The notes under the pieces: model-generated
Told to the model about the DNA's origin: nothing
What the model saw: the letters and a program-made list of their open reading frames with translations, nothing else
The model's database searches: none
Position numbers and translations under genes: made by a program
In this document: one piece after another, positions 48,792-63,944 of the stretch
Layout: each line of letters begins with the position of its first letter
Position numbering within the stretch: position 1 is the first letter of the stretch
NCBI GenBank assembly: GCA_902826695.1
Contig: CADEFU010000004.1
Location: 296,266-360,265 of the forward strand
Source of the DNA: an uncultured Alphaproteobacteria bacterium
Lineage (GTDB): Bacteria > Pseudomonadota > Alphaproteobacteria > Micropepsales > Micropepsaceae
Direction: 5' to 3'
DNA length: 64,000 nt

Positions 48792-50873
48792 CTAAGAGGC
48801 GAACTTCGCGATCACTTCGTCAGCGATCGCACGAGGTACGTCTTCGTAATGGTCGAATTGCATCGAGTAGCTTGCGCGACCCTGGCTCATCGACCGCAGG
48901 TTATTCACGTAACCGAACATGTTCGCGAGCGGCACCATCGCGGTGATCACCTGCGCATTCCCGCGTTGGTCGGTGCCTTGCACCTGACCGCGGCGGGCAT
49001 TGAGATCGCCGATCACGCCGCCCATGAATTCGTCAGGCGTCACGACTTCGACCTTCATCATCGGCTCGAGCAGCTTCACGGCCTTGCGTTCCTTGAGTTC
49101 CCGGAACGCGGCGCGCGAGGCGATTTCAAACGTCAACACGTTCGAGTCGACTTCGTGGTAAGCGCCGTCAACCAGCGTCGCTTTGAAGTCGATCAGCGGG
49201 AAACCCGCGAGCACGCCGTTATCGCGCGAAGCGTTCAGACCCTTTTCGACGCCGGGAATGAATTCCTTCGGCACCGAACCGCCAACGACCTCGTTCTCGA
49301 ATTCAAACCCGCTGCCGGCCGGCAGCGGCTCGAACACGATGCGCACGCGCGCGAACTGGCCCGAACCCCCCGTTTGCTTCTTGTGGGTGTAGTCGATGTC
49401 GACCTTCTTCGTCAGCGTCTCGCGGTAGGCCACCTGCGGAGCGCCGATATTGGCATCGACTTTGTAGGTGCGGCGAAGGATGTCGACCTTAATGTCGAGG
49501 TGAAGTTCGCCCATGCCCTTCAAAATCGTCTGACCCGACTCTTGGTCGACGCTGACGCGGAAGGACGGGTCTTCTTGAGCGAGACGCGCGAGCGCGACGC
49601 CCATCTTTTCTTGGTCGGCCTTCGTCTTCGGTTCGATCGCGACTTCGATGACGGGCTCGGGGAATTCCATCTTCTCAAGGATGACCGGATGCTGCGGATC
49701 GCACAGCGTGTCGCCGGTGCGCGTTTCCTTCAATGCCGCCAGAGCAACGATGTCGCCCGTGAAGGCTTCCTTGACGTCTTCGCGGCTGTTTGCATGCATG
49801 AGCAACATACGACCGACGCGTTCCTTGCGGTCGCGGGTCGAGTTGATCAGCGTCGAGCCCGACTCAAGCTTGCCGGAATAGATGCGGCAGAACGTGATCG
49901 AACCGACGAACGGGTCGTCCATGATCTTGAACGCGAGCAGCGAGAGCGGCTCTTTGTCGTCGGCCTTGCGCTCAACTTCGGTTTCTTCTTTGCCGGGCTT
50001 GATGCCTTTGATCGCGGGCACGTCCAGCGGCGACGGCAGGAAGTCGACCACGGCGTCGAGCAGCGTCTGCACGCCCTTGTTCTTGAACGCGGCGCCGCAT
50101 GTCACCGGCACGAAGGCGAAGCTCATCGTGCCTTTGCGGATCAACCGCTTCAGCGTCGCCGCATCTGGCTCTTTGCCATCCAGATAGGCCTGCATGACAT
50201 CGTCATCCATTTCGACAACGAGTTCGAGCAGCTTGTGGCGCCATTCGGCAGCCTTGGCCTTGTAGTCTTCCGGAATTTCTTCGATTTCGAACTTGGCGCC
50301 GAGGCTTTCGTCGCGCCACACAACGGCTTTCATCTCGATCAGATCGATGATGCCTTTGTGGTCGGCTTCCGCACCGTAGGGCAACTGCGTCACGCAGGGC
50401 TTGGTGCCCAGACGGTCGATCATCATCTGGACGCAACGGTAGAAGTCCGCGCCGGTGCGATCCATCTTGTTGACGAAACAAATGCGCGGCACGCGGTACT
50501 TGTCGGCTTGGCGCCAAACGGTTTCCGATTGCGGCTCAACACCTGCGACGGAGTCGAACACCGCGACTGCGCCGTCGAGAACGCGCATCGAACGTTCCAC
50601 TTCAATCGTGAAGTCGACGTGGCCAGGCGTGTCGATGATGTTGACGCGGTAGTCTTTCCAGTAGGCGGTCGTCGCGGCGGACGTGATCGTGATTCCGCGC
50701 TCTTGCTCCTGCTCCATGAAGTCCATCGTAGCGGCGCCGTCGTGGACTTCGCCGATCTTATGGGACTTACCCGTGTAGTAGAGAATACGCTCCGTCGTCG
50801 TCGTCTTGCCGGCATCGATATGCGCGGCGATGCCGATGTTGCGGTACTTCTCGAGGGGGGTGGTGCGGGGCAT
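48792..50873 (-). CDS. fusA: Elongation factor G
   Basis: The 693-residue GTPase drives translocation. It starts [20 protein letters not shown] with the P-loop [30 protein letters not shown] and [10 protein letters not shown]. Domain V ends with [23 protein letters not shown]. It follows rpsG by 18 nt in the str operon. Confidence 0.99.
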   Translation of the reverse strand: MPRTTPLEKYRNIGIAAHIDAGKTTTTERILYYTGKSHKIGEVHDGAATMDFMEQEQERGITITSAATTAYWKDYRVNIIDTPGHVDFTIEVERSMRVLDGAVAVFDSVAGVEPQSETVWRQADKYRVPRICFVNKMDRTGADFYRCVQMMIDRLGTKPCVTQLPYGAEADHKGIIDLIEMKAVVWRDESLGAKFEIEEIPEDYKAKAAEWRHKLLELVVEMDDDVMQAYLDGKEPDAATLKRLIRKGTMSFAFVPVTCGAAFKNKGVQTLLDAVVDFLPSPLDVPAIKGIKPGKEETEVERKADDKEPLSLLAFKIMDDPFVGSITFCRIYSGKLESGSTLINSTRDRKERVGRMLLMHANSREDVKEAFTGDIVALAALKETRTGDTLCDPQHPVILEKMEFPEPVIEVAIEPKTKADQEKMGVALARLAQEDPSFRVSVDQESGQTILKGMGELHLDIKVDILRRTYKVDANIGAPQVAYRETLTKKVDIDYTHKKQTGGSGQFARVRIVFEPLPAGSGFEFENEVVGGSVPKEFIPGVEKGLNASRDNGVLAGFPLIDFKATLVDGAYHEVDSNVLTFEIASRAAFRELKERKAVKLLEPMMKVEVVTPDEFMGGVIGDLNARRGQVQGTDQRGNAQVITAMVPLANMFGYVNNLRSMSQGRASYSMQFDHYEDVPRAIADEVIAKFAS

Positions 50874-50891
50874 GATACGTCTGACTCTTCG

Positions 50892-51362
50892 TTACCAGCG
50901 ATAGTGCGAGAACGCACGGTTGGCTTCCGCCATCTTGTGCGTGTCTTCGCGCTTCTTGACGGCTGTGCCGCGGTTGTTGGCGGCGTCGAGCAGCTCGGCC
51001 GAAAGGCGCTGCTGCATCGTTTGTTCATTGCGCGCGCGGGCGGCGTTGATGATCCAGCGAATCGCGAGCGCCTGGCGGCGCTCCGGGCGGACTTCAACCG
51101 GAACCTGGTACGTTGCACCGCCAACGCGGCGCGAGCGCACTTCGATCGCCGGCGCGACGTTATCGAGCGCCGCATGGAACAGCTTCACCGGATCAGACTT
51201 TGCGCGCTGCTCAATCGTGGTGAGCGCGCCATACACGATCTGCTCGCCCGCCGACTTCTTGCCGTCGTACATCAAGCAGTTCATGAACTTCGCGAGGATG
51301 AGATCACCGTACTTTGCGTCCGGGATGATCTCGCGTTTTTGTGGGCGGCGGCGACGTGACAT
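50892..51362 (-). CDS. rpsG: 30S ribosomal protein S7
   Basis: The 156-residue protein starts [20 protein letters not shown] and has [23 protein letters not shown]7 nucleates the 16S 3' domain and borders the E site. In E. coli it also represses the str operon. It lies 14 nt after rpsL. Confidence 0.98.
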   Translation of the reverse strand: MSRRRRPQKREIIPDAKYGDLILAKFMNCLMYDGKKSAGEQIVYGALTTIEQRAKSDPVKLFHAALDNVAPAIEVRSRRVGGATYQVPVEVRPERRQALAIRWIINAARARNEQTMQQRLSAELLDAANNRGTAVKKREDTHKMAEANRAFSHYRW

Positions 51363-51376
51363 ATCTCGTGTCTCCC

Positions 51377-51748
51377 TTACTTCGGCCGCTTGGCGCCGTA
51401 GAGCGAGCGCGCTTGTTTGCGGTCCTTCACGCCTTGCGTGTCGAGCACGCCGCGCAGGATGTGGTAGCGAACGCCCGGCAAGTCCTTCACGCGGCCACCG
51501 CGAATGAGCACCACGGAGTGCTCCTGCAAGTTATGGCCTTCGCCCGGGATATAGCTGATCACTTCCTGCTGGTTCGTCAGGCGAACGCGCGCGACCTTGC
51601 GAAGCGCCGAGTTCGGCTTCTTCGGCGTCGTCGTATAGACGCGCGTGCACACGCCACGCTTTTGCGGCGAGCTCTGCAACGCAGGCGCCTTCGTGCGACG
51701 CACTTTCGGGCGACGCGGTTTGCGGATCAGCTGGTTGATCGTCGGCAT
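51377..51748 (-). CDS. rpsL: 30S ribosomal protein S12
   Basis: The 123-residue protein carries [20 protein letters not shown] and [15 protein letters not shown]. Lys43 and Lys88, whose change gives streptomycin resistance, are both intact. It is the first gene of the str operon. The 375-nt gap upstream holds a promoter candidate, a hairpin and the rpoC terminator. Confidence 0.99.
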   Translation of the reverse strand: MPTINQLIRKPRRPKVRRTKAPALQSSPQKRGVCTRVYTTTPKKPNSALRKVARVRLTNQQEVISYIPGEGHNLQEHSVVLIRGGRVKDLPGVRYHILRGVLDTQGVKDRKQARSLYGAKRPK

Positions 51749-51901
51749 TCAATCCTCAAGCGCGCGGCCACAAACGGAAGAAAGCGCTCACAGGGCGGTC
51801 ACGCGGGACCCCATGGCGCTTGGTTCAACGTGCAGAGGACCGTCCGGAAACCCCGGAGGGACTTGCGTTCAAACCTGTCATTGGACAAAAAGCGGAGCGT
51901 T

Positions 51902-51916
51902 TAGGGGCAACCCCTA
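51902..51916 (-). promoter_or_regulatory. Hairpin in the rpsL leader
   Basis: TAGGGG and CCCCTA pair perfectly around a 3-nt loop, about 27-40 nt after the predicted start site and 154 nt before rpsL. It could be part of an autoregulatory leader; no T-tract follows. Confidence 0.35.
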
Positions 51917-51942
51917 CGGCCAGCCGTCAAATGATGGCGCGG

Positions 51943-51971
51943 GTTCTACGTGGCGCTGTCCACATAGTCAA
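51943..51971 (-). promoter_or_regulatory. Candidate str-operon promoter
   Basis: TTGACT (51971-51966) and TAGAAC (51948-51943) are 17 nt apart on the minus strand, between the rpoC terminator and rpsL. Transcription from near 51936 gives a leader of about 190 nt. A TTGACG at 51930-51925 lies further along and could add a second start. Confidence 0.45.
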
Positions 51972-52067
51972 CGAGTTGCGCGAAATATTCTGTCGCAGGG
52001 GCCCAATCGCCGCTTCTTACCGATTTTGCGCGCTTTTGCAGTGTCGCCGCGGAAAGCGAAGCAACAC

Positions 52068-52101
52068 AAAAAAGGGCGCGGACCCCTTCGGATCCGCGCC
52101 C
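52068..52101 (-). terminator. Intrinsic terminator of rpoBC
   Basis: On the minus strand GGGCGCGGA and TCCGCGCCC form a 9-bp stem followed by TTTTTT, 23-56 nt beyond the rpoC stop. It separates the rpoBC and str transcripts. Confidence 0.92.
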
Positions 52102-52123
52102 TGACTTCTCTGAGGCCCCTAGC

Positions 52124-56326
<4,203 letters not shown>

Positions 56327-56352
56327 TTAGTTCTTCAATTCTGTTCGCGCGT

Positions 56353-59300
56353 TTACTCGGCAGCCGCCGGCGTCTCGGTTTCAGTGACGAGATCGACGTT
56401 GAGGCCGAGTGAGCGCATTTCTTTGACGAGCACGTTGAAGCTCTCGGGAATACCCGCTTCAAAATTCTCGTCGCCGCGAACGATCGCCTCGTAGACCTTC
56501 GTGCGGCCCGCGACGTCGTCCGATTTGACGGTGAGAATTTCCTGCAGCGTATACGCCGCGCCGTAAGCTTCGAGCGCCCAGACCTCCATTTCCCCGAAAC
56601 GCTGGCCGCCGAACTGGGCCTTACCGCCCAGCGGTTGCTGCGTGACGAGGCTGTAAGGCCCGATCGAACGTGCGTGAATCTTGTCGTCGACAAGGTGGTG
56701 CAGCTTCAGCATGTAGATGTAGCCGACCGTGACCTTGCGCTTGAACGACTCGCCGGTCCGCCCGTCATAGAGCGTCACCTGACCGCTGCTCGTGAGACCC
56801 GCAAGATCCAACATCTTGTTGATGTCGGCTTCATGCGCGCCGTCGAAAACAGGGCTCGCGATATGGATGCCGTGGCCCATGCTCTCGGCCATATCGACCA
56901 TCTGCTCGTCGTTCATCTCGCCGAGGTGGCCGTCTTGACCGAACACGGTCTTCAAATGCTTGCGCAGTGGTTCGGCCTTACCGTCCCGACGGTACTTGGC
57001 AACCATGTCGCCGATCTGACGTCCGATGCCGTTACACGCCCAGCCCAAGTGGGTCTCGAGAATCTGACCCACGTTCATGCGGCTCGGCACGCCCAGCGGA
57101 TTGAGCACGATGTCGACCTGTGTCCCGTCTTCGAGGTGCGGCATGTCCTCGATCGGCACGATCTTGGAGATAACGCCCTTGTTGCCGTGACGGCCGGCCA
57201 TCTTGTCACCCGGCTGCAGCTTGCGCTTAACCGCGACGAACACCTTGACCATTTTCATCACGCCCGGCGGCAGCTCGTCGCCGCGACGCAGCTTGTCGAC
57301 CTTGTCGGCAAAGCGCGCTTCGAGACGGTTCTTAGCGTCGTCGTACTGCTTGCGCAGCGCCTCGACTTCGCCCTGCGCCTTTTCGTTGCGCAGCGCCAGT
57401 TGCCACCATTGCGCCTTCGTCAAGGTCTCCAGCATCGCCGGTGTCACCTTGCTGTCCGGCGCAATGCCCTTGGGTCCATGCGCAATTTGCTTGTGCTGCA
57501 AAAGCTCTTCCAAGCGCGAATAGATGTTGCGCTCAAGGATCGCGAGCTCGTCGTCACGGTCCTTTGCGTACCGTTCGATTTCTTCGCGTTCGATTGCCAG
57601 CGCGCGCTGATCCTTCTCGATGCCGTGGCGATTGAACACGCGCACTTCAACGATCGTGCCCGACGCGCCCGGCGGCAGACGCAACGACGTGTCACGCACA
57701 TCCGACGCCTTTTCGCCGAAGATCGCGCGCAGCAGTTTTTCTTCCGGCGTCATCGGGCTCTCGCCCTTCGGCGTGATCTTGCCGACCAGAATGTCGCCCG
57801 GGTTCACTTCCGCGCCGATGTAAACGATGCCCGCTTCGTCGAGGTTCTTGAGCGCTTCCTCGCCGACGTTCGGAATGTCGCGCGTGATTTCCTCAGGCCC
57901 AAGCTTCGTGTCGCGAGCCATCGTCTCGAACTCCTCGATATGGATCGAGGTGAAGACGTCGTCGCGCACGATGCGCTCCGAAATCAGGATCGAGTCTTCG
58001 AAGTTGTAGCCGTTCCACGGCATGAACGCGACGAGCACGTTCCGGCCAAGCGCGAGCTCGCCCATATCCGTCGAAGGACCGTCGGCAACGATGTCGCCGA
58101 CAACCACGCGGTCGCCCACCTTCACGAGTGGCCGCTGCGTGATGCAGGTCGACTGGTTCGAACGCTGGAACTTCTGCAAACGATAGATGTCGACGCCCGG
58201 CTTCGCCGCGTCGTTCTCTTCCGTCGCGCGCACGACGATACGTGTCGCGTCCACCTGATCGACGACACCCGACCGCCGCGCTGCAATAGCCGCGCCGGAG
58301 TCGCGGGCCACAACACCCTCAAGACCGGTACCTACGAACGGCGCCTCGGACTGAAGCAGCGGCACCGCCTGCCGTTGCATGTTCGAGCCCATCAACGCGC
58401 GGTTCGCGTCGTCGTTCTCGAGGAAGGGAATCAATGCGGCAGCAACCGACACCAACTGCTTCGGCGACACGTCCATGAACTCGATCCGGTCCGGCGGCAG
58501 CAGCACGAAGTCGCCGCCCTTCCGGCACGAGATGATCTCGTCCACGAAGCGCCCGCGCGGATCGAGCGGTGCGTTCGCCTGCGCAACCGTGTACTTCGAT
58601 TCCTCCATCGCCGAGAGGTAGACGACCTCGGTGGTGACTTTGCCATCCTTCACGCGGCGGTACGGGCTTTCGATGAAGCCGTATTTGTTCACCCGCGCAT
58701 ACGTGGCAAGCGAGTTGATCAGACCGATATTCGGACCTTCCGGGGTCTCGATCGGGCAAATGCGGCCATAGTGCGTCGGATGCACGTCGCGGACTTCGAA
58801 GCCCGCGCGTTCACGCGTCAAACCGCCCGGCCCGAGCGCCGAGAGACGGCGCTTGTGCGTGATTTCGGAAAGCGGGTTCGTTTGGTCCATGAACTGAGAC
58901 AGCTGCGACGAGCCGAAGAACTCGCGCACGGCTGCCGCCGCCGGCTTTGCGTTGATCAGGTCGTGCGGCATCACGGTGTCGATTTCGACCGACGACATAC
59001 GCTCCTTGATCGCGCGTTCCATGCGCAGCAGGCCGACGCGGTACTGGTTCTCCATCAACTCGCCGACCGACCGCACGCGGCGGTTCGCCAGGTTGTCGAT
59101 GTCGTCGATTTCGCCCTTGCCGTCGCGCAGGTCGTGCAAGACCTTCACGACCGTCAGCAGATCTTCCTTGCGGAGTGTCCGCTGCGTGTCCGGCGCATCG
59201 AGGTTGAGGCGCGAATTCATCTTCACGCGGCCAACCGCCGAAAGATCGTAGCGCTCGGAGTCAAAGAACAGCCCGGCAAACAGCGTCTCCGCCGTGTCCA

Positions 59301-60456
59301 GCGTTGGCGGCTCGCCCGGGCGCATCACGCGATAGATGTCGATCAGCGCTTGCTCGCGCGACTGGTTCTTGTCGACCGAAAGCGTGTTGCGGATGAAGCT
59401 ACCGGTATTGATGTGATCGATGTCGAGCAGCACCATCTCGTCGAAGCCCGCATCGTCGAGCTCCTCAAGCATCGCTTCCGTCACTTCTTCGCCGGCCTCG
59501 GCGTAGATCTCACCGGTCTCGGCATTGACCATGTCGAGCGCCAGATAGCGGCCGAGGAGCTCCTCATTCGGGAGCAGCAGCTGCTTCAAGCCCTCTTCCG
59601 CGAGCTTACGCGCGCCGCGCGGCGTGAGCTTGCGCCCAGCTTCGATCACCACTTCGCCGGTTTTCGCATTTTTCAGATCGTGCACCGGCTTCATGTTGCG
59701 CATCCGCTCGGCGTCGAACGCGGTCGTCCAGCCCTCCTTCGTCTGCTTGAACACCACGGTGCGATAGAACTGAGCAAGGATCTCCTCGCCCGTCAGCCCG
59801 AGAGCATAGAGTAGCGTCGTCACCGGCAGCTTGCGGCGCCGGTCGATACGCACATGGATGATGTCCTTCGCGTCGAACTCGAAGTCGAGCCACGACCCGC
59901 GGTAAGGGATCACACGGGCCCCGAACAGCAACTTGCCGGACGAATGGGTCTTGCCCTTGTCGTGGTCGAAGAAGACGCCCGGCGAGCGGTGCATCTGGCT
60001 GACGATCACGCGCTCGGTCCCGTTCACGATGAACGTGCCGAGTTCCGTCATGAGCGGCATGTCGCCCATGTAGACGTCTTGTTCCTTGATGTCCTTGACG
60101 GACTTTGCCTGCGTCTCCTGATCGACCTCGAACACGATGAGGCGCAGCTTCACCTTTAAGGGAGCCGCGAACGTCATGCCGCGCTGACGGCACTCATCGA
60201 CGTCGTACTTCGGTTCCTCGAACTCGTAGTGCACGTACTCGAGCCGCGATACTTCCGCAAAATCGGTGATTGGAAACACCGAGCGGAACACCGCTTCCAG
60301 ACCCGAGTTAGCGCGCGCATCGGGCTTCACATACATCTGCAGGAACTGCGCGTATGACTCGCGCTGCACCTCGATGAGGTTCGGCAACTGCGCGACCTCG
60401 GCAATACGTCCGAAAGTCTTACGCACCCGTTTGCGGTCCGTGAACGACAACGCCAT
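56353..60456 (-). CDS. rpoB: RNA polymerase subunit beta
   Basis: The 1,367-residue subunit starts [20 protein letters not shown] and contains the rifampicin-pocket segment [20 protein letters not shown] followed by [10 protein letters not shown]. The equivalents of E. coli Asp516, His526 and Ser531 are all wild type. The end [14 protein letters not shown] is typical. A hairpin with T-tract separates it from rplL. Confidence 0.99.
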   Translation of the reverse strand: MALSFTDRKRVRKTFGRIAEVAQLPNLIEVQRESYAQFLQMYVKPDARANSGLEAVFRSVFPITDFAEVSRLEYVHYEFEEPKYDVDECRQRGMTFAAPLKVKLRLIVFEVDQETQAKSVKDIKEQDVYMGDMPLMTELGTFIVNGTERVIVSQMHRSPGVFFDHDKGKTHSSGKLLFGARVIPYRGSWLDFEFDAKDIIHVRIDRRRKLPVTTLLYALGLTGEEILAQFYRTVVFKQTKEGWTTAFDAERMRNMKPVHDLKNAKTGEVVIEAGRKLTPRGARKLAEEGLKQLLLPNEELLGRYLALDMVNAETGEIYAEAGEEVTEAMLEELDDAGFDEMVLLDIDHINTGSFIRNTLSVDKNQSREQALIDIYRVMRPGEPPTLDTAETLFAGLFFDSERYDLSAVGRVKMNSRLNLDAPDTQRTLRKEDLLTVVKVLHDLRDGKGEIDDIDNLANRRVRSVGELMENQYRVGLLRMERAIKERMSSVEIDTVMPHDLINAKPAAAAVREFFGSSQLSQFMDQTNPLSEITHKRRLSALGPGGLTRERAGFEVRDVHPTHYGRICPIETPEGPNIGLINSLATYARVNKYGFIESPYRRVKDGKVTTEVVYLSAMEESKYTVAQANAPLDPRGRFVDEIISCRKGGDFVLLPPDRIEFMDVSPKQLVSVAAALIPFLENDDANRALMGSNMQRQAVPLLQSEAPFVGTGLEGVVARDSGAAIAARRSGVVDQVDATRIVVRATEENDAAKPGVDIYRLQKFQRSNQSTCITQRPLVKVGDRVVVGDIVADGPSTDMGELALGRNVLVAFMPWNGYNFEDSILISERIVRDDVFTSIHIEEFETMARDTKLGPEEITRDIPNVGEEALKNLDEAGIVYIGAEVNPGDILVGKITPKGESPMTPEEKLLRAIFGEKASDVRDTSLRLPPGASGTIVEVRVFNRHGIEKDQRALAIEREEIERYAKDRDDELAILERNIYSRLEELLQHKQIAHGPKGIAPDSKVTPAMLETLTKAQWWQLALRNEKAQGEVEALRKQYDDAKNRLEARFADKVDKLRRGDELPPGVMKMVKVFVAVKRKLQPGDKMAGRHGNKGVISKIVPIEDMPHLEDGTQVDIVLNPLGVPSRMNVGQILETHLGWACNGIGRQIGDMVAKYRRDGKAEPLRKHLKTVFGQDGHLGEMNDEQMVDMAESMGHGIHIASPVFDGAHEADINKMLDLAGLTSSGQVTLYDGRTGESFKRKVTVGYIYMLKLHHLVDDKIHARSIGPYSLVTQQPLGGKAQFGGQRFGEMEVWALEAYGAAYTLQEILTVKSDDVAGRTKVYEAIVRGDENFEAGIPESFNVLVKEMRSLGLNVDLVTETETPAAAE

Positions 60457-60537
60457 GATCGATCCCTAAATCCCGTCTCGTCTTCGCGCTCTCTTCTGAA
60501 TTCGTTCGACATTCGCCAGAGAGCGTGGCGACGCGAT

Positions 60538-60584
60538 AAAAACGGCCTCACCGCCCGCGAGAAATTCTCGCGGACGGTGAACCG
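60538..60584 (-). terminator. rplL-rpoB intergenic attenuator-like hairpin
   Basis: On the minus strand CACCG-T-CCGCGAGA pairs with TCTCGCGG-G-CGGTG around a 3-nt loop. Further pairs (CGG with CCG and TT with AG) extend the stem, with one bulge, up to TTTTT (60542-60538). Partial termination here would lower rpoBC output relative to the L10/L12 genes, as is known for E. coli. Confidence 0.8.
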
Positions 60585-60620
60585 TCACTGTGTCTTCGCG
60601 GGTTGAAACACCCCCGCGTA

Positions 60621-61004
60621 TTACTTCAACGCGACCTTCGCGCCTTCGGCTTCGAGCTTCTTCTTCCACTCTTCAGCCTGAGACTTCGGAACGTCGGCCT
60701 TGATTTCCTTCGGCGCGCCTTCGACGAGGTCCTTGGCTTCCTTGAGGCCAAGGCCCGTGAGTTCACGCACGACCTTAATGACGTTGATCTTCTTGTCGCC
60801 TGCGCCTTCGAGAACGACGCTGAACTCGGTCTTCTCAGCCGCAGCAGCCGCCGGAGCAGCACCGCCGCCGCCACCGCCGCCCGCCATCATGACCGGCGCC
60901 GCCGCCGAAACGCCCCACTTCTCTTCGAGAAGCTTCGAGAGTTCGGCCGCTTCCATCACCGTAAGCGAGGAAAGTTCTTCAACGATTTTTTCGAGTTTGG
61001 ACAT
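60621..61004 (-). CDS. rplL: 50S ribosomal protein L7/L12
   Basis: The 127-residue stalk protein has an N-terminal dimer helix pair, a flexible hinge with a run of seven Gly followed by Ala-rich sequence (about residues 42-60), and the factor-binding C-terminal domain ending [14 protein letters not shown]. It recruits translation GTPases. It follows rplJ by 51 nt. Confidence 0.98.
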   Translation of the reverse strand: MSKLEKIVEELSSLTVMEAAELSKLLEEKWGVSAAAPVMMAGGGGGGGAAPAAAAAEKTEFSVVLEGAGDKKINVIKVVRELTGLGLKEAKDLVEGAPKEIKADVPKSQAEEWKKKLEAEGAKVALK

Positions 61005-61055
61005 GTATGCGTTCCTTTTATGCTTTCAATTCTTTGGGACAATTAGTCAGTGGTT

Positions 61056-61565
61056 TCATGCTTTCTTGGCATAAGCCCCGAAGACGCGGGCGAGCTGCCC
61101 GGCCGGTGCTTGCAGAACGCTGGCAACCTTCGTCGCCGGCTGTTTGAGCATGCCTGCGAGACGCGCGCGCAGTTCGTCGAGCGACGGCAGAGAGGCGAGC
61201 GCCTCGACAGCCTTCGCGTCCAAGAACTGGTTGCCCACGACACCGCCAAGGATCACGAACTTCGGGTTCGTCTTGGCGTATTCATGAGCAGCCTTCGGCG
61301 CGGCAACCGGATCGAGCGAGATCGCGATACCGGTCGGACCCTTCAAAAGGTCCTGCATCGGTTTCGCCATCGTGCCTTCCGCAGCACGCTTTGCGAGACG
61401 GTTCTTGGAGATCTTGAAAGACGCTCCCACCGCCCGCATCTGCGACCGTAGCTTCGACATGTCGGCCACGGTCATGCCTTGATAGCGCGCAACCACGACG
61501 ACACCGGCCTTGCCGAACTGTTCGTTCAGATGGCTGATGACTTCGGCTTTTTGCGTTCTATCCAT
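61056..61565 (-). CDS. rplJ: 50S ribosomal protein L10
   Basis: The 169-residue protein starts [21 protein letters not shown] and anchors L12 dimers through its C-terminal helix. L10 bound to L12 commonly represses its own operon by binding the leader. The 219-nt region upstream looks like such a leader. AAGGAG lies 6 nt before the start. Confidence 0.98.
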   Translation of the reverse strand: MDRTQKAEVISHLNEQFGKAGVVVVARYQGMTVADMSKLRSQMRAVGASFKISKNRLAKRAAEGTMAKPMQDLLKGPTGIAISLDPVAAPKAAHEYAKTNPKFVILGGVVGNQFLDAKAVEALASLPSLDELRARLAGMLKQPATKVASVLQAPAGQLARVFGAYAKKA

Positions 61566-61784
61566 TGTTACTCCTTGAGGTTCGTTCGTTCCGGCCGGGA
61601 TTGTCGCCCCGCCCTTCCCTTCGTCAAAAAAACCTGTCCCAAGAGTTCAAAGCACTTTCGCACTAAACTCCTGTCTATGCGGGCTTTCGCTGTTTGAGCT
61701 CCTTTGAGGGAGCGCCTGCAGTCTCGGACAGGCGGAGGTGTTTCCACCTCCGTCCACCGGCGTCGCCGCCGGAATTCAAATCTC
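61566..61784 (-). promoter_or_regulatory. L10 leader-like regulatory region
   Basis: This 219-nt gap between rplA and rplJ holds, in transcript order, CCGGCG-GCGA-CGCCGG (61772-61757) and CGGAGGTG-GAAA-CACCTCCG (61752-61733), both perfect stems with GNRA-type loops. CCTGTCC (61732-61726) then pairs with GGACAGG (61639-61633), directly followed by TTTTTTT (61632-61626). Inside lies the stem GCTCC/GGAGC. The closing helix plus T-tract resembles an attenuator controlled by L10-L12. Confidence 0.6.
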
Positions 61785-62507
61785 CTATGCGCCCATCACC
61801 GTTGAGGGCTCGACGATCACGCCGGGGCCTTGCGTCGAGGAAATCGCGATCTTCTTCAGATAGTTCCCCTTCGCTGCCGGCGGCTTCGCCTTCATGACCG
61901 AGTCGAAGAAAGCGCGGATGTTTTCGACAAGCGCGGTCTCGCTGAAGCTCGCCTTGCCCACGCCCGCGTGAATGATGCCAGCCTTCTCGACGCGGAACTC
62001 AACCGCGCCGCCCTTGGCGTCTTTCACGGCCTTCGTGACATCCATCGTCACCGTGCCGACCTTCGGGTTCGGCATAAGGCCACGCGGCCCCAATACCTTA
62101 CCCAGACGGCCAACAAGGCCCATCATGTCGGGTGTCGCGATCAGGCGATCGAAGTCGATCTTGCCACCGTTCACGACGTCGAACAGGTCCTGCTCGCCCA
62201 CAATGTCGGCACCGGCCGCTTTCGCTTCCGCAGCCTTCGGCCCCTTCGCGAACACGGCAACGCGCAGGTTCTTACCCGTGCCGTTGGGTAGGTTCACCAC
62301 GCCACGCACCATTTGGTCCGCGTGACGCGGATCGACGCCGAGGTTCATCGCGACTTCGACCGTCTCGTCGAACTTCGCCTTCGCGCGCGCCTTGACCATC
62401 TTCACCGCTTCATCGAGCGGGTAGAGCTTGCGCGAGTCGATCCCGGCGCGGGCAGCGGTCAAACGCTTGCCTTCCTTCGGGGCTTTCTTCTTTTTTGCAT
62501 CAGCCAT
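61785..62507 (-). CDS. rplA: 50S ribosomal protein L1
   Basis: The 240-residue protein contains the conserved [30 protein letters not shown] type segment (here seen in two parts around [11 protein letters not shown]). It binds 23S helix 76 near the E site and in many bacteria its own mRNA. It lies 5 nt after rplK. Confidence 0.98.
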   Translation of the reverse strand: MADAKKKKAPKEGKRLTAARAGIDSRKLYPLDEAVKMVKARAKAKFDETVEVAMNLGVDPRHADQMVRGVVNLPNGTGKNLRVAVFAKGPKAAEAKAAGADIVGEQDLFDVVNGGKIDFDRLIATPDMMGLVGRLGKVLGPRGLMPNPKVGTVTMDVTKAVKDAKGGAVEFRVEKAGIIHAGVGKASFSETALVENIRAFFDSVMKAKPPAAKGNYLKKIAISSTQGPGVIVEPSTVMGA

Positions 62508-62512
62508 AGCGC

Positions 62513-62941
62513 TTACCCCTTCACCTCAAGACCCATCGAACGCGCAGAGCCGGCGATGATCTTCATCGCGGCTTCGATATCGTTCGCGTTCAGGTCCTTC
62601 ATTTTCATTTCGGCGATCTTCTTCAGGTCGGCTTGCGTCACCGACCCTTTGAGTTCGAGGCCTGGCTTCTTCGAACCGCCTTCGATCTTGGCGGCCTTCT
62701 TCAGCAAAAACGACGCCGGCGGCGTCTTCATCTCAAGCGAGAACGACTTGTCCTGGTAATACGTAATGATCACCGGGACCGGCATGCCCTTTTCGAGCTC
62801 CTGCGTCCGCGCGTTAAACGTCTTGCAGAATTCCATAATGTTCAGACCGCGTTGACCGAGCGCAGGCCCGATCGGCGGCGACGGGTTTGCAGCTCCCGCC
62901 GGAACTTGGAGCTTGATTTGCCCCATCACTTTCTTCGCCAC
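62513..62941 (-). CDS. rplK: 50S ribosomal protein L11
   Basis: The 142-residue protein starts at a GTG with GAGGAG upstream and contains [20 protein letters not shown] and [14 protein letters not shown]11 is part of the GTPase centre and needed for RelA activation. Length is standard. Confidence 0.98.
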   Translation of the reverse strand: MAKKVMGQIKLQVPAGAANPSPPIGPALGQRGLNIMEFCKTFNARTQELEKGMPVPVIITYYQDKSFSLEMKTPPASFLLKKAAKIEGGSKKPGLELKGSVTQADLKKIAEMKMKDLNANDIEAAMKIIAGSARSMGLEVKG

Positions 62942-63015
62942 GAAACTTCTCCTCTTCTATGGCTTAGCGGTCCAAACGGGTTGGGCACCTGCCCTCCCCT
63001 CCCGCAACTTCCCGG

Positions 63016-63570
63016 TCAGAGTTTTTCAACCTGCCCGAAATCCAATTCCACGGGCGTCGCACGGCCAAAGATCGACACCGCAACCTTGAGCCGCGACTTG
63101 TCTTCATCGACCTCTTCGATCATGCCGTTGAACGATGCGAACGGCCCATCGGCCACGCGCACCTGCTCGCCCACTTCGAAGGTGACGGCATTCTTGGGAT
63201 GCTCGACGCCTTCCTTCACCTGATTCAAAATGCGATCCACCTCGGCTTGGCTAACCGGCAGCGGCTTGTTGTTCGCGCCCAGAAAACCCGTAACCTTCGG
63301 CGTATTCTTGATGAGGTGATAAACCTCATCCGTCAGCCGCGCCTTCACGAGCACATAGCCCGGGAAGAATTTGCGCTCGGCGTTCACCTTGTGCCCGCGG
63401 CGGATCTCGACGACTTCCTCCGTCGGCACGAGGATTTCCTCGAAATTGTCCGCGAGCCCGTGCTGCTGAGCCTGCTTCTTGATTTCCTCGGCGACCTTCT
63501 TCTCGAAGTTCGAATAGGCTTGCACGATGTACCAGCGCGGCGATGAAGTTTGCGTCGTTGCCATAGCCAT
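63016..63570 (-). CDS. nusG: Transcription termination/antitermination factor NusG
   Basis: The ATG at 63570 shares a base with the secE stop (TAATG), giving 184 residues; a second ATG at 63564 is possible. The NGN domain ([19 protein letters not shown], then FFPGYVLV) is followed by a KOW domain ([23 protein letters not shown]). NusG links RNA polymerase to Rho and S10. Confidence 0.98.
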   Translation of the reverse strand: MAMATTQTSSPRWYIVQAYSNFEKKVAEEIKKQAQQHGLADNFEEILVPTEEVVEIRRGHKVNAERKFFPGYVLVKARLTDEVYHLIKNTPKVTGFLGANNKPLPVSQAEVDRILNQVKEGVEHPKNAVTFEVGEQVRVADGPFASFNGMIEEVDEDKSRLKVAVSIFGRATPVELDFGQVEKL

Positions 63571-63839
63571 TACACCGCGTTCAAAACGAGGCGCACGATG
63601 TTGCTCAGCGCCCAATCGACGAGCGCAAAGAACACCACCGCAAGCAGGATCATGATGAACACGGCAATCGTGGTGACCCGGGTCTCAGCCCAAGTCGGCC
63701 ACGTCACCTTGTTCGCCTCCTGGCGCACTTCGGCAAAGAACTGAGGCGCGTTCATGATCCGGGCAAATAAGCCCGGCCGCGGTTGCTCTTGTTCAACCGC
63801 TTTACCGCTCTCGTTCTTAGTGTCGTTCGCCATGGTCAT
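63570..63839 (-). CDS. secE: Preprotein translocase subunit SecE
   Basis: The 89-residue protein has a charged N-terminal segment, the conserved amphipathic [20 protein letters not shown], and one transmembrane helix (about 54-78). It is the short single-helix form, usual outside enterobacteria. A second ATG (63833) gives two residues fewer. It starts 18 nt after the tRNA-Trp gene. Confidence 0.98.
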   Translation of the reverse strand: MTMANDTKNESGKAVEQEQPRPGLFARIMNAPQFFAEVRQEANKVTWPTWAETRVTTIAVFIMILLAVVFFALVDWALSNIVRLVLNAV

Positions 63840-63857
63840 TCACTTCGCTTTCGAATT

Positions 63858-63933
63858 TGGCAGGGGCGGAGGGACTCGAACCCACGACCCTCGGTTTTGG
63901 AGACCGATGCTCTACCAGCTGAGCTACACCCCT
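63858..63933 (-). tRNA. tRNA-Trp (CCA)
   Basis: A complete cloverleaf lies on the minus strand: acceptor AGGGGTG/CGCCCCT, D-arm with AGCTCAGCTGGTAGAGC, anticodon loop CTCCAAA with anticodon CCA, and T-arm GTGGGTTCGAGTCCC. The 3' CCA is encoded. It sits between tuf copy 2 and secE, the common tuf-trnW-secE-nusG order. Confidence 0.98.
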
Positions 63934-63944
63934 ATACCAATCCT

